From JACMLX01 sp040384325 (GTDB taxonomy: Bacteria; Gemmatimonadota; Gemmatimonadetes; Gemmatimonadales; Gemmatimonadaceae): a stretch of 64,000 nt of DNA. The stretch is from assembly GCA_040384325.1 (NCBI GenBank), contig JAZKJL010000005.1, forward strand, positions 806,001-870,000, in the 5' to 3' direction. Of the stretch, positions 52,232 through 61,797 are shown one piece after another. Position numbers and translations under genes: made by a program. The notes under the pieces are model-generated. The model was not told the origin of the DNA and did no database searches. It worked only from the letters and a program-made list of their open reading frames with translations. How positions within the stretch are numbered: position 1 is the stretch's first letter; each line of letters starts with the position of its first letter.

Positions 52232-53473
52232 ATGACTGATTCGATCACGGTGCTGCTCACCTTCGTGGTCGGAGTGGCGATCGGTGGCGTGCTGGCGTGG
52301 CTGGCCGCGATGCGGGTGAGCGCGGCGGAAAAGGCCGGCAGCACCGCCGCCGCCGAGGCGCAGGTGGCGGCCCTGACCGCCGCACAGCAGCAGATGCGGG
52401 CGAGTTTCGAGACCATCGCCGCCGATGCGCTGCGACACTCGCAGCAGGCGTTCCTCACCTCCACCCGCGCCGAACTCACCGCCCTGCAGGCCGATGGCGC
52501 AGCGCACGCCGAGCAGCGCGAGCAGACCATCGCCACGCTGCTGCAGCCGGTGCGCGAGCTACTGGCGTCGTACGACGCGCGCCTGTCGCAGCTGGATCGC
52601 GACCGCACCGAGGCGCTGGGGCAGGTGGCCGAGCGATTGCTGCAGGTGCACAGCGTGAGCGATCGTCTCGGGCGTGAGACGCGTGACCTGGTGCAGGCGC
52701 TGCGCTCGTCATCGTCGCGCGGGCGCTGGGGCGAACTGCAGCTGCAGCGCGTGGTGGAGCTGGCGGGGATGCTCGAGCACTGCGACTTCGAGACGCAGGT
52801 GACGATGGCCACCGACGATGGTGTGCAGCGCCCCGACATGGTGGTGCGCCTGCCGGGTGGCAGCTCGATCGTGGTGGACGCGAAGGCGCCGCTGGAAGGG
52901 TACCTGGCGGCAATGGACGCACCGGATGATGCGACTCGACTGGCGGCGCTGGACCGGCATGCGAAGCAACTGCGTGGACACATCGCGGCACTGAGCGATC
53001 GTTCCTACTGGCGCCAGTTCACCAGCGCGCCGGAGTTCGTGGTGCTGTTCCTGCCGGGCGAGGCTTTCCACGCCGCCGCGCTGGAGCGCGATCCCGCGTT
53101 GCTGGAGGCGGGCGTGGCGCAGCGCGTGCTCATCGCGTCACCCACCACGCTGATCGCACTGCTGCGCGCTGCGGCGTATGGCTGGCGACAGGAGCGCGTG
53201 GCCGAGAGCGCGGCGCAGGTGAGTGCGCTGGGACGCGAGCTGTCGGAGCGACTGGGCACGTTCACGTCGCACCTCGCCGACGTGGGCAGCTCGCTGGATC
53301 AGGCGGTGGGTCGCTACAACAAGGCCGTCGGCAGCTTCGATGCGCGCGTGCTGGTGGCGGCGCGGAAGTTCACCGAGCTTGGTGCCGGACCCGCCGCCGT
53401 CACCGCGCTCGACGCGCCGCAGCCGGTGGAGAAGCAGGCACGGGTTCCCGCGACAACGGACTCGGCGCGCTGA
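52232..53473 (+). CDS. rmuC: DNA recombination protein RmuC
   Basis: This 413-residue protein begins with a membrane segment (SITVLLTFVVGVAIGGVLAWLAAM) and a coiled-coil stretch up to ~140. The RmuC nuclease-like domain follows: 'SSSRGRWGELQLQRVVELAGMLEHCDFETQV' near 152, 'RPDMVVRLPGGSSIVVDAKAPLEGYLAA' near 205 and 'EFVVLFLPGEAFHAAAL' near 270. The 'D....DAK.P' segment is the PD-(D/E)XK-like core. The family limits inversions and rearrangements during recombination. Its last ~24 codons overlap the 3' end of the photolyase gene on the other strand. Confidence 0.9.
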   Translation: MTDSITVLLTFVVGVAIGGVLAWLAAMRVSAAEKAGSTAAAEAQVAALTAAQQQMRASFETIAADALRHSQQAFLTSTRAELTALQADGAAHAEQREQTIATLLQPVRELLASYDARLSQLDRDRTEALGQVAERLLQVHSVSDRLGRETRDLVQALRSSSSRGRWGELQLQRVVELAGMLEHCDFETQVTMATDDGVQRPDMVVRLPGGSSIVVDAKAPLEGYLAAMDAPDDATRLAALDRHAKQLRGHIAALSDRSYWRQFTSAPEFVVLFLPGEAFHAAALERDPALLEAGVAQRVLIASPTTLIALLRAAAYGWRQERVAESAAQVSALGRELSERLGTFTSHLADVGSSLDQAVGRYNKAVGSFDARVLVAARKFTELGAGPAAVTALDAPQPVEKQARVPATTDSAR

Positions 53474-55067
53474 TCGGTGCGGTGCCGTCGTACTGCAGCG
53501 CGTCGCGGAACGTCGTGGCCGATCGACGGATCTGCACCAGCTCTCCGGCATCGATGCGATCGAGGTTGCGGATCATCATCGCCATCCGCGGATGGTTCTC
53601 GAAGCGCTCGCGATGGCGCGCCATGAAATCCCAGTACAGGTAGTTGAACGGGCAGGCGTCATCGCCGGTGCGCTGCTTCACGTCGTAGCGACAGCCGCTG
53701 CAGTAGTTGCTCATGCGGTTGATGTACGCGCCGCTCGCGACGTACGGCTTGGAGGCCATCACGCCACCGTCGCCCCAGGTGGCCATGCCGGCCACGTTGG
53801 GCAGCGTCACCCATTCGTAGGCATCGGTGAACGCCGCCCAGAACCAGCGATTGAGCGCTGCGGGCGTGACACCCAGCAGCGTGGCGAAGTTGGACTGCAC
53901 CATCAGCCGCGGGATGTGATGCACGCGACCGGTGTCACGCACCGCACGCACGCTGTCGTTCAGGCAGCGCATCTCGCAGGGCGCCGACGCATCGCGACCG
54001 TCGTAACCCGCTTCGCCGTCGGGCGCCCAGAACCACAGTGGCAGCGGCAACCACGCCTCCAGCGCGTTCGCCTCGCGCAGGTCGGGCATCAGGTGCCAGT
54101 AGATGCCCCGCACGTACTCACGCCAGCCCAGTACCTGCCGGATGAACCCCTCCGCGCTCGGCAACGACACGGCGCCGTCACGATAGGCTCGCTCCGCACG
54201 CGCGATCACCTCCCGCGGATGCAGCAGGCCAACGTTGATGGCCGAGGAGAGTGCGGAATGCAGCAGGTCGGCCTCGCCGTGCTGCATGGCATCCTCGTAT
54301 GGTCCGAACTCGGCGAGACGTTCGGTGACGAAACGTTCCAGCAGCGCCTTGGCGTCGCGACGCGTGACCGGCAGCGAGAATCCGTCCACTGAGCCCCATC
54401 GGTCACGCCACGATGCCACGCGCTCCATGACGCCGCGTGTGACGTCGTCCGGCTCGACCACCATGCGCTCCGGCACCGGCTTGTTCTTCGGCCATGCTTT
54501 CCGGTTCTCGGCATCGAAGTTCCACGCCCCGCCCGTCGGTGACCCGTCCGGCTCGAGCAGGATGCCGTGGGTGCGGCGCATCTCGCGGTAGAAGAACTCC
54601 ATGCGCAGCTCCTTCTTCTTGCCGGCCCAGCGCGTGAAGTCGGCGCGGGTGGCGAGGAAGCCGCGATCCGGCTCGAGCTGCAGCTGGATGCCGCGCGCAT
54701 CGAGCAGTGCCGCTGCGCGCTCCAGGGATTGCTGCATCTCCCATTCGCGGCCTTCGGTAGCGACGACCAGCGCCGCGCCATGCTCCGCAGCCGCGGCAGC
54801 GATGCCGGCTTCGTAAGTCTCGGCGAGGCGATAGTCCACACGATAGCCGGCGGCCTGCAGCGCATCGGCGAAGTGCCGCATGGCGGAGAGGATCAGCACC
54901 AGCTTCTGCCGGTGCCATGGCAGCGACGCACCCTTGTCCACCGACTCGATGAAGCAGGCGACGATGGAGTCGTCTGGGGTGCGCGGCACCTGGGCGATGG
55001 CGCGCGAGTTCTCCCATGGCGCGACGAACACCAGCGTGGGGCCTGAGCGGGCGATGGAGTCGGTCAC
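53400..55067 (-). CDS. FeS-containing cryptochrome/photolyase (DPRP / PhrB-like)
   Basis: This 555-residue protein starts at a GTG. The N-terminal Rossmann-like domain ('LVFVAPWENSRAIAQ', 'LILSAMRHFADALQAAGYRVDY') is followed by the helical FAD domain with 'RQVLGWREYVRGIYW' near 320. The C terminus has 'CEMRCLND' near 370 and 'NYCSGCRYDVKQRTGDDACPF' near 450, supplying the four Cys of the [4Fe-4S] cluster that mark FeS-BCP proteins. Members repair (6-4) photoproducts or act as photoreceptors. The C-terminal Pro/Ala/Arg tail lies in the region that overlaps rmuC by 74 nt. Confidence 0.88.
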   Translation of the reverse strand: MTDSIARSGPTLVFVAPWENSRAIAQVPRTPDDSIVACFIESVDKGASLPWHRQKLVLILSAMRHFADALQAAGYRVDYRLAETYEAGIAAAAAEHGAALVVATEGREWEMQQSLERAAALLDARGIQLQLEPDRGFLATRADFTRWAGKKKELRMEFFYREMRRTHGILLEPDGSPTGGAWNFDAENRKAWPKNKPVPERMVVEPDDVTRGVMERVASWRDRWGSVDGFSLPVTRRDAKALLERFVTERLAEFGPYEDAMQHGEADLLHSALSSAINVGLLHPREVIARAERAYRDGAVSLPSAEGFIRQVLGWREYVRGIYWHLMPDLREANALEAWLPLPLWFWAPDGEAGYDGRDASAPCEMRCLNDSVRAVRDTGRVHHIPRLMVQSNFATLLGVTPAALNRWFWAAFTDAYEWVTLPNVAGMATWGDGGVMASKPYVASGAYINRMSNYCSGCRYDVKQRTGDDACPFNYLYWDFMARHRERFENHPRMAMMIRNLDRIDAGELVQIRRSATTFRDALQYDGTAPISAPSPLSREPVPASPPAAARRAR

Positions 55068-55124
55068 GGCTGATGAACGGTTGCGACGCCGATCACCGTT
55101 CCTGCCGGACGGATGCAGGACCGC

Positions 55125-56357
55125 TCAGGCGGTGCGCATCTCCACCAGACCGACGCGGCCATTGCGGCGATCATCCTTGTCGCGATAGAGCTCGCTGTCC
55201 GACACCGCGAGCAGTGCCACCGGCGTGTCGCCATCACGTGGGAAGAGCGCGGCGCCCACGCTGCCATCGACGTCGATCGCGATGCCTTCGTGCTGCACCA
55301 CGGTCTTGAGCGCCTCGCGCACCTTCGCCACCACCACCTCGAGGTCGTGGTCATGGCGCAGGAACGGCGAGATGGCCACGAACTCGTCGCCGCCGATGCG
55401 ACCCACCGTGTCCGACGCGCGCAGCAACTTCTGCAACCGGCTGCCGATGGCGCGGAGCACGTCATCGCCGGCGAGGTGCCCATGCCGGTCGTTGACGTCC
55501 TTGAACCGATCGAGGTCGATGTAGAGCACGCCGACCTGCGTGCCGCTGCGCCTGGCGGCCGCCACCGCCACCTCGAGCCGGTCCATCACGATGGTGCGGT
55601 TGGGCAGGCCGGTGAGTGCATCGCTGCCGGCACGATGCTCGGCCGACTGCATGGAGGCATGCGCCAGCGCCCAGTCGCGATCGAGCATCCAGATCACCAG
55701 GCCCACGCACAGTGAGCAGTGCGCGAGGAACTCCACCGTGAGCAGCGGCTGCCATTGCACCGCGCGCGCGATGCTGCCGAAGCTGTGGAACATCGCCACG
55801 CCGGCGCGCAGCGTCGCCAGCAGTGCCACCAGCGTCAGCGCCACGCGGACCACGCTGGCGCCGAGGACCATCTTCGGCGGCGCCGGTGCCCGCGACACCA
55901 CCAGCGCGATGATCACGCACGCCGCACCCGTGCCTCCGGCGCGCAGCGCGTTGCCGATCATGTCGTGCGCCACCGGGTCGCCGATGGCGATCAGGCTGAT
56001 GCCCGAGGTCAGCAGCGCTGCCATCAGCGCCCCGAGGACCGCGTCGCGCCGCACGCGGGCGGTGACGAAGTTGTCGGTCGCCAGCTCGGCGGCCCCGAGG
56101 ATCATGAAGCCGAGGTAGAGCCACACCGCCAGCGATCGCGCGAACTCCCGTGCCACCAGCGCCTGGGTGGAGACGCCACCGGCGTCCAGCAGCTGGATCA
56201 GCGCCGCCGCGCCGAGGGCGAGGAAGGCGCGGGCGATGTCGCGCAGCGCGAGGAGGTTTCGACGCTCTGCGAGTCGCCAGCAGAGCCACGCCAGTCCCAG
56301 CGCCGCAGCGACCTCCAGCCCCACGACCACGGGTACTGCGAGCGCGATGGTGTTCAT
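55125..56357 (-). CDS. Diguanylate cyclase (membrane sensor plus GGDEF)
   Basis: This 410-residue protein has about seven hydrophobic helices in residues 5-235, a MASE-like membrane sensor. The GGDEF domain starts 'DALTGLPNRTIVMDRL' near 250, with 'LYIDLDRFKDVNDRHGHLAGDDVL' and an intact 'RIGGDEF' active site near 325. An RASD motif five residues before GGDEF forms an inhibitory I-site. It should make c-di-GMP from two GTP and be product-inhibited. No EAL domain is present. c-di-GMP commonly controls EPS production, so a link to the EPS loci in this window is possible but not shown. Confidence 0.9.
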   Translation of the reverse strand: MNTIALAVPVVVGLEVAAALGLAWLCWRLAERRNLLALRDIARAFLALGAAALIQLLDAGGVSTQALVAREFARSLAVWLYLGFMILGAAELATDNFVTARVRRDAVLGALMAALLTSGISLIAIGDPVAHDMIGNALRAGGTGAACVIIALVVSRAPAPPKMVLGASVVRVALTLVALLATLRAGVAMFHSFGSIARAVQWQPLLTVEFLAHCSLCVGLVIWMLDRDWALAHASMQSAEHRAGSDALTGLPNRTIVMDRLEVAVAAARRSGTQVGVLYIDLDRFKDVNDRHGHLAGDDVLRAIGSRLQKLLRASDTVGRIGGDEFVAISPFLRHDHDLEVVVAKVREALKTVVQHEGIAIDVDGSVGAALFPRDGDTPVALLAVSDSELYRDKDDRRNGRVGLVEMRTA

Positions 56358-56572
56358 GGCGTGCCTGTCGGACGCGGGGGGAGTGCGTCACACATCAGTT
56401 CGATGCGCAGCAATTCAACCCCGCCAAGCGCACTCGTCAACTGGCGACCTGCAGATCTGCAGGAAGGGCGGAGGATCCGCGGCGCGACTGGCCGCAGATC
56501 TCCGCCCTGAACACTGCCCGACTTCCGTGCGCGTGCCTCGTCCGACAGGGGCGAGGCGCCCAGCCAGACGGC

Positions 56573-58585
56573 TTACGACACCAGCGCCTTCGCGCGTGCG
56601 GTGATCGCGTCCACGCTCAGCCCGAATTCGCGATAGAGGCGGTCGAACGGCGCCGACGCCCCGAAGTGGTCGAGGCCGACGACATCACCCTGTCCGGCGA
56701 TCAGCTGCCACCACGACATCGGGTGGCCGGCCTCGATCGCGAGGCGCGGCACGCCGGCGGGCAGCACGCTCGCCTTGTAGGCGGCGTCGGTGGCGTGGAA
56801 GAGTTCCTGCGACGGCACGCTCACCACCCGTGCCGCCACGCCGTCCTTCGCCAGCGCCGCCTGCACGTCCATCGCGAGGCCGACTTCACTGCCGGTGGCC
56901 AGCAGAACCAGCGTGGCCGGCGTGGGCGAGTCGGAGAGCACGTACGCACCCTGCTCCACGCCTGCCCGCGCAGTGGCCGCCGGCACGTTCAGAAAGCGCA
57001 GCTTCTGGCGCGACAGCACGATCGCGCTCGGCCCGGTGCGGTGATTGATCGCCACCCGCCAGCACTCCGCCACCTCGGTGGCGTCGCCGGGACGCAGCAC
57101 CAGCAGGTTGGGGATCGAACGCAGCGCGGAGAGATGCTCGATGGGCTGGTGCGTGGGCCCGTCCTCGCCCAGTCCGATCGAGTCGTGCGTGAACACGTAG
57201 ATGCTGCGCACCCTCATCAGCGCCGCGAGGCGGATGGCGGGACGCATGTAGTCGCTGAACACGAGGAAGGTGCCGGAGTACGGCACCACACCACCGTGCA
57301 GCGAGAGGCCGTTCATCACCGCGCCCATCGCATGTTCGCGCACGCCGTAGTGGATGTAGCGCGCGGCGCGGTTGGTGGCGCTGAAGGTCTGGTCGCCCTT
57401 GCGCAGCGTGAGGTTCGAGCCGGAGAGGTCGGCCGAGCCGCCCACCAGCTCCGGGATGCTGGCGCCGATCGCGTTCAGCACCGCGCCCGATGCGGCGCGG
57501 CTGGCCACCGTGCCCGTCTCGGCGGTGAACGTGGGCAGCTTCTCGTCCCAACCGGCCGGCAGGTCACCAGCCATGCGACGCAGGAACTCGGCGGCTTCGG
57601 TGGGATGCGCCGCGCGGAACGCCGCGAACTTCTCGTTCCACGCCGCGTGCACGGCAGCACGAGCGGTGACCTGCGCCGAGAAGTGTGCGCGCGCCTCGTC
57701 GGGCACGAAGAACGACTCGTGCGATTCCCAGCCGAGCGTGTCCTTCGAGCGGATGATTTCCTCCGCACCCAGCGGCTCACCATGCGCCTTCGCGGTGCCG
57801 GCACGATTCGGGCTGCCGAAGCCGATCACGGTGCGGGTGATGACCATCGTCGGACGCTCCGTGTCCGCCTTCGCATCGGCGATCGCGGAGTCGACCTGCG
57901 CCAGGTCATTCACGTCCTCGATGTGCAGCACCTGCCAGCCGTACGCCTCGAAACGCTGCGCTGCATCGTCACTCAACGCGAGGTCGGTGCTGCCGTCGAT
58001 CGTGATGCGGTTGTCGTCGTAGAATCCGATCAGCTTGCCGAGCTTGAGATGGCCGGCCAGCGACGCCGCTTCGTGGCTGATGCCTTCCATCAGGCAGCCG
58101 TCACCGGCGATGAAGTACGTGTGGTGATCGACGACGGTGTGTTCCGCCGTGTTGGTCACTGCAGCCAGGTGCGCCTCGGCCATCGCCATGCCGACGGCAT
58201 TCGCGAATCCCTGGCCGAGTGGGCCGGTGGTGGTCTCCACCCCCGGCGTGTGATGCACTTCCGGATGTCCCGGCGTGAGCGAGTTCCACTGGCGGAAGTT
58301 GACGATCTCCTCCAGCGGCAGCTTGTAGCCGCTCAGGTGCAGCGCGCCGTACAGCACCATCGACGCATGACCCACGCTCAGTACGAAACGATCGCGATCG
58401 GCCCAGTGCGGATCCGACGGATCGTGCTTCATGTGTCGCGTGAAGAGGCGATACACCAGCGGCGCGAGCGCCATCGGCGTGCCGGGGTGCCCCGACTCCG
58501 CCTTCTGCACCGCATCCATGGCCAGGGTGCGGATGGTGTTGATGCTGAGGAGGTCGAGCGACGCTGTGGAAGCGGGAGCGGTCAC
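56573..58585 (-). CDS. tkt: Transketolase
   Basis: From the GTG at 58585 the product is 670 residues, the usual length; a TTG at 58642 gives 689 but adds non-conserved sequence. 'SINTIRTLAMDAVQKAESGHPGTPMALAPL' near residue 12, 'GHPEVHHTPGVETTTGPLGQG' near 95 and 'GDGCLMEGISHEAASLAGHL...NRITIDGST' near 150 form the thiamine diphosphate/Mg site. 'YVFTHDSIGLGEDGPTHQPIEHL' near 450 is the pyrimidine-domain signature. It exchanges two-carbon ketol units in the pentose phosphate pathway. It stands 130 bp from the hydroxyacid dehydrogenase gene. Confidence 0.95.
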   Translation of the reverse strand: MTAPASTASLDLLSINTIRTLAMDAVQKAESGHPGTPMALAPLVYRLFTRHMKHDPSDPHWADRDRFVLSVGHASMVLYGALHLSGYKLPLEEIVNFRQWNSLTPGHPEVHHTPGVETTTGPLGQGFANAVGMAMAEAHLAAVTNTAEHTVVDHHTYFIAGDGCLMEGISHEAASLAGHLKLGKLIGFYDDNRITIDGSTDLALSDDAAQRFEAYGWQVLHIEDVNDLAQVDSAIADAKADTERPTMVITRTVIGFGSPNRAGTAKAHGEPLGAEEIIRSKDTLGWESHESFFVPDEARAHFSAQVTARAAVHAAWNEKFAAFRAAHPTEAAEFLRRMAGDLPAGWDEKLPTFTAETGTVASRAASGAVLNAIGASIPELVGGSADLSGSNLTLRKGDQTFSATNRAARYIHYGVREHAMGAVMNGLSLHGGVVPYSGTFLVFSDYMRPAIRLAALMRVRSIYVFTHDSIGLGEDGPTHQPIEHLSALRSIPNLLVLRPGDATEVAECWRVAINHRTGPSAIVLSRQKLRFLNVPAATARAGVEQGAYVLSDSPTPATLVLLATGSEVGLAMDVQAALAKDGVAARVVSVPSQELFHATDAAYKASVLPAGVPRLAIEAGHPMSWWQLIAGQGDVVGLDHFGASAPFDRLYREFGLSVDAITARAKALVS

Positions 58586-58715
58586 GGGAGGGCAGGCGAC
58601 GAGGACGCGAATGAGGCGCAGGTGGCGCGGCGCAGTCCTCAAAGTTACGGCATCGGGGGCGTGGCTGATACCTGAGCCTGACGGTGCAGCGGGACCGAAC
58701 GCGCGGTCGGCGCAG

Positions 58716-59678
58716 TCAGATCAGGCGATCCCGTGGTACGCGACCGGACAACCACTGCAGCGCGTTGTCGAGCGCCCGGAGGCCCATCGCGGTGCGCGTC
58801 TCCACGGTGGCGCTGCCGAGGTGCGGCAGCAGCACCACGTTCTCCAGCCCCTGCAGCACCGGGTTGATCTTCGGCTCGTGTTCGTGGACATCGAGCCCCG
58901 CGGCAAACAACTGTCCGCTGCGGAGCACGTCGCTGAGCGCGCGCTCATCTACCAGCGTCCCGCGAGCGGTGTTCACCAGGATGCTGCCCGCCTTCATCAT
59001 CGCGAGGCGTTCGGCGTTCATCAGCTGCACCGTCTCCGGTGTGGCCGGCGTGTGCAGCGACACGATGTCGCTGGTGGCCAGCAGCGCCTCCAGCGATGGT
59101 GCCATCTCGTGATCCGGCACCGCGCTGCCACCGGTGCGCCCCACCCATTGGACCCGCAGTCCGAACACTCGCGCCCTGTCGGCCACCGCACGCCCGATGC
59201 GCCCGTAGCCGATGATGCCCAGCGTGCGGCCGCGCAGGGTGTGTCCGAGGTGATGCGTTGGCGCGAGGCCGTGCCAGCGGTTGGCGCGCACCAGGCGCTC
59301 GCCTTCGCCCAACCGGCGCGCTGCCATCAGCATCAGCGCGATCGCGATGTCGGCCGTGTCGTCGGTGAGGACGTCGGGCGTGTTGGTGACCGCGATCCCG
59401 GCACGGGCGGCGGCACCGAGGTCGATGTGGTTCACGCCGACGCCGACGTTCGCGATCAGCGTGGCGCGATACGGTGCGTGCTGGAAGAGCACCTCGTCAC
59501 ACGGGTCCCCCACGATCGGCACCAGCACGTCGCAGTGGTGCAGCGCGCGCACCAGTTCCTCCTGGCTGCGCGGCACGTCGCCGAGGTTGAGGCTGACCTC
59601 GAAGTGCTCCGCGAACGCCTGCTCCACCGCGTCGGGGTGGCGGCGGGTGAGCCAGGCCACCGGCTTGTCCTTCAGCAT
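58716..59678 (-). CDS. D-isomer-specific 2-hydroxyacid dehydrogenase (glyoxylate/hydroxypyruvate reductase-like)
   Basis: This 320-residue enzyme has the NAD(P) motif 'LGIIGYGRIGRAVADRA' near 150. Catalytic Arg sits in 'LVNTARGTLVDE' near 230, Glu in 'LDVHEHEP' near 262 and His in 'VVLLPHLGSATVETR' near 280. 'ANVGVGVNHIDLGAAARAGIAVTNTP' near 75 is the substrate-domain signature. It reduces a 2-oxoacid (glyoxylate or hydroxypyruvate are likely) with NAD(P)H. It lies 10 nt downstream of the GMC oxidase gene in the same leftward operon. Confidence 0.9.
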   Translation of the reverse strand: MLKDKPVAWLTRRHPDAVEQAFAEHFEVSLNLGDVPRSQEELVRALHHCDVLVPIVGDPCDEVLFQHAPYRATLIANVGVGVNHIDLGAAARAGIAVTNTPDVLTDDTADIAIALMLMAARRLGEGERLVRANRWHGLAPTHHLGHTLRGRTLGIIGYGRIGRAVADRARVFGLRVQWVGRTGGSAVPDHEMAPSLEALLATSDIVSLHTPATPETVQLMNAERLAMMKAGSILVNTARGTLVDERALSDVLRSGQLFAAGLDVHEHEPKINPVLQGLENVVLLPHLGSATVETRTAMGLRALDNALQWLSGRVPRDRLI

Positions 59679-59688
59679 CGTGTGCGCA

Positions 59689-61797
59689 TCAGGAAAGTCG
59701 CGTCAGGAGGCGCTCGGTGAGCACGGTGGACATGGCCATGATGGTTTCCTGCGGGTTGGCGCCGATGCCGGTGGGCAGCATCGCACCGTCGAACACGTAC
59801 ACACCAGGTACCCCGTGCCGCTCGCCGTCAGGCGTGACGGCGCTGGTGGCCGGGTCGGTACCCATCCGCGCGGTGCCGTTCACGTGGGCGCTGAACAGCG
59901 ACACGCGATTGGCATCCACACCGCGCGCTGCGATCGCGGCCAGGTCACGCTCGCTGCGAATCACAACCGGCGTGCTGTGCAGCGTGTGCACTTCACGCGC
60001 CCCGGCGGCCAGCTGCACGCGCGCCGACGCCTCGATCGACGCGACGACGTTGGCGGCGTCGCGTGGGCTGAGGGCGTAGCCGATGCGCGCAATGCCACGC
60101 CGATCCAGCAGCACGCTCCCGCTGGAGTGTCGCAGGTCGCTGCCGTCACGCGTGAGCGCGATGGTGGAGGCGAGGTTCGGGAAGCGCCGCATCATCGACG
60201 CATGTGTTTCACCGAAGCCGGAGATCGCGGCCGATCCCACGCTGGGATGCAGTGGCGGACACTCCAGCCAGAAGCCATAGCCGTTCGCGTCGCGCTGCAG
60301 GAACTCGTCACTCATGACACTCTGCGGAATGCCCGCCTCACCGTGCACCAGGCTGTCGTGCACCCCGATCACCGCGGTCGTCGGGTGCAGGCGCAGATAC
60401 TTGCCCACGCCACCGCCGCCCATGCCCGATCGCTGCAGCAGCAGCGGTGTCTCCACCCCGCCGCCGGCTACGATCACGATCGGCGCCTCGAGCACGAGCT
60501 GCCGTGCTGGCCCATTGCCGCGCGGCGCACGAACGGTGACCGAGACACGCTTGGTCGTCTGCACCCTCGCCGACGCGCCCGCGCGCGCGACCACCTCGAT
60601 GCGGTCCGCCTTCGCATTGGCGATCAGGCGTGCGCCGTGCGCCAGTGCGCGCGGCAGGAAGGTCTGCTGCGTGCCTTGCTTGGCGTCGTAGCGACAGCCC
60701 TGACCGCAGAATCCGGAGCGCACGCAGCCGCGCGCGTTGATGCGCGCCTGCTCCACCTTCCAGCCCAGCACCCGCGCGCCCTCGAGCAGCAGCCGGTTGT
60801 TTTCCGAGTGCGAATCCTCGGGCACGCGGCGCGCGTGCACCTCGCGCTCGATGCGTTCGAACACCGGCACCATCGCCGCCGCGTTCATGTCCTGGAGTCC
60901 GAATCGCCGAGTCCACTCCTCCAGCACATGATCCGGTGTGCGGAGCATGATCATCCAGTTCACCGTCGTGCCCCCGCCCACCGTGGCGCCCTGCAGCATG
61001 GACACCGCCAGGTCATCGGTGGCCAGCAGCCCGCCCTCGGCATACAGCCGCTCGGTCATCTCGGCTTCGCGTTCGGTGAATTCGTCGCTCGGCACGAACT
61101 CGCCGGCTTCCACGATCACCACCGACTTACCCGCCTCCGCCAGTCGCGCTGCTGCGACGGCGCCACCGGCACCGGAGCCGATCACGATCGCGTCGGCGGT
61201 GATGATGCCCGCGTCCCGGAACGTGGCAGCGGTGATCACGCCGTCCGGCAGTGGGCGGAGCGCAGGATCGATGGCGCGATGCGGTGCGCGCAACATCGGC
61301 TCCGCGTCCTCACTCCAGCCGGCGTCGGTCGGGGCGGCTGGTGCCGGTCCTTCCCATGGCACCGCCGCGTCGCGCAGGTGCAGCGGTCCCCGGTAGCCGA
61401 GTGCCTCGTGCGTCGACGGGTCGGCGTAGTGAGTGACCAGTGTCAGGCGGCGGAGCAGCTGGTAGAGCGTGCGCGCCTGTGGCAGCAGACTCTCGCACCA
61501 CGCACGCAGCATGTCGTCCTGCAATTGCGGTGACAGTGCACTGAATCGCGCGGCGCGGCGCACGCTGGCCAACGCGGCGAGCGCACTGCCGAACAGCCGC
61601 AACCCTGATCGCACATCCGCGACCTTGTGCGGCGCCAGGCCGGCGATGCGATCCTCGACGCGCGCCGCGAGCGTCGGCGGTGGATCGAGGACAATGCGCG
61701 CCACCGCGGCCGCCAGCGTGGCGCGCTGCTCGTCACTGAAGACGCGGCGCAGCGGTGGCGCAGCAGCGGCCGGCGGTGCGGCGACGAGCGTGCTCAC
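59689..61797 (-). CDS. GMC oxidoreductase resembling long-chain fatty alcohol oxidase
   Basis: This 702-residue FAD enzyme starts at a GTG that overlaps the previous gene's TGA. The ~190-residue N-terminal extension ('LQDDMLRAWCESLLPQARTLYQLLRRLTLVTHYADP...ALGYRGP') matches the pattern of FAO-type alcohol oxidases. The FAD site is 'AIVIGSGAGGAVAAARLAEAG' near 205. 'VGGGTTVNWMIML' is near 275, and a Cys-rich 'CVRSGFCGQGCRYDAKQGT' near 355. The C-terminal active site contains 'HVNGTARMG' and 'GANPQETIMAM'. The likely reaction is oxidation of a lipid-like alcohol; a sterol or other hydrophobic alcohol is possible given the SCP2-like gene nearby. Confidence 0.85.
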   Translation of the reverse strand: MSTLVAAPPAAAAPPLRRVFSDEQRATLAAAVARIVLDPPPTLAARVEDRIAGLAPHKVADVRSGLRLFGSALAALASVRRAARFSALSPQLQDDMLRAWCESLLPQARTLYQLLRRLTLVTHYADPSTHEALGYRGPLHLRDAAVPWEGPAPAAPTDAGWSEDAEPMLRAPHRAIDPALRPLPDGVITAATFRDAGIITADAIVIGSGAGGAVAAARLAEAGKSVVIVEAGEFVPSDEFTEREAEMTERLYAEGGLLATDDLAVSMLQGATVGGGTTVNWMIMLRTPDHVLEEWTRRFGLQDMNAAAMVPVFERIEREVHARRVPEDSHSENNRLLLEGARVLGWKVEQARINARGCVRSGFCGQGCRYDAKQGTQQTFLPRALAHGARLIANAKADRIEVVARAGASARVQTTKRVSVTVRAPRGNGPARQLVLEAPIVIVAGGGVETPLLLQRSGMGGGGVGKYLRLHPTTAVIGVHDSLVHGEAGIPQSVMSDEFLQRDANGYGFWLECPPLHPSVGSAAISGFGETHASMMRRFPNLASTIALTRDGSDLRHSSGSVLLDRRGIARIGYALSPRDAANVVASIEASARVQLAAGAREVHTLHSTPVVIRSERDLAAIAARGVDANRVSLFSAHVNGTARMGTDPATSAVTPDGERHGVPGVYVFDGAMLPTGIGANPQETIMAMSTVLTERLLTRLS

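Noticed and set aside
55075..55101. Hairpin GAACGGT/ACCGTTC between the photolyase and cyclase genes as terminator
   Set aside because: A 7-bp stem with a 13-nt loop and no T-tract is too weak to claim.
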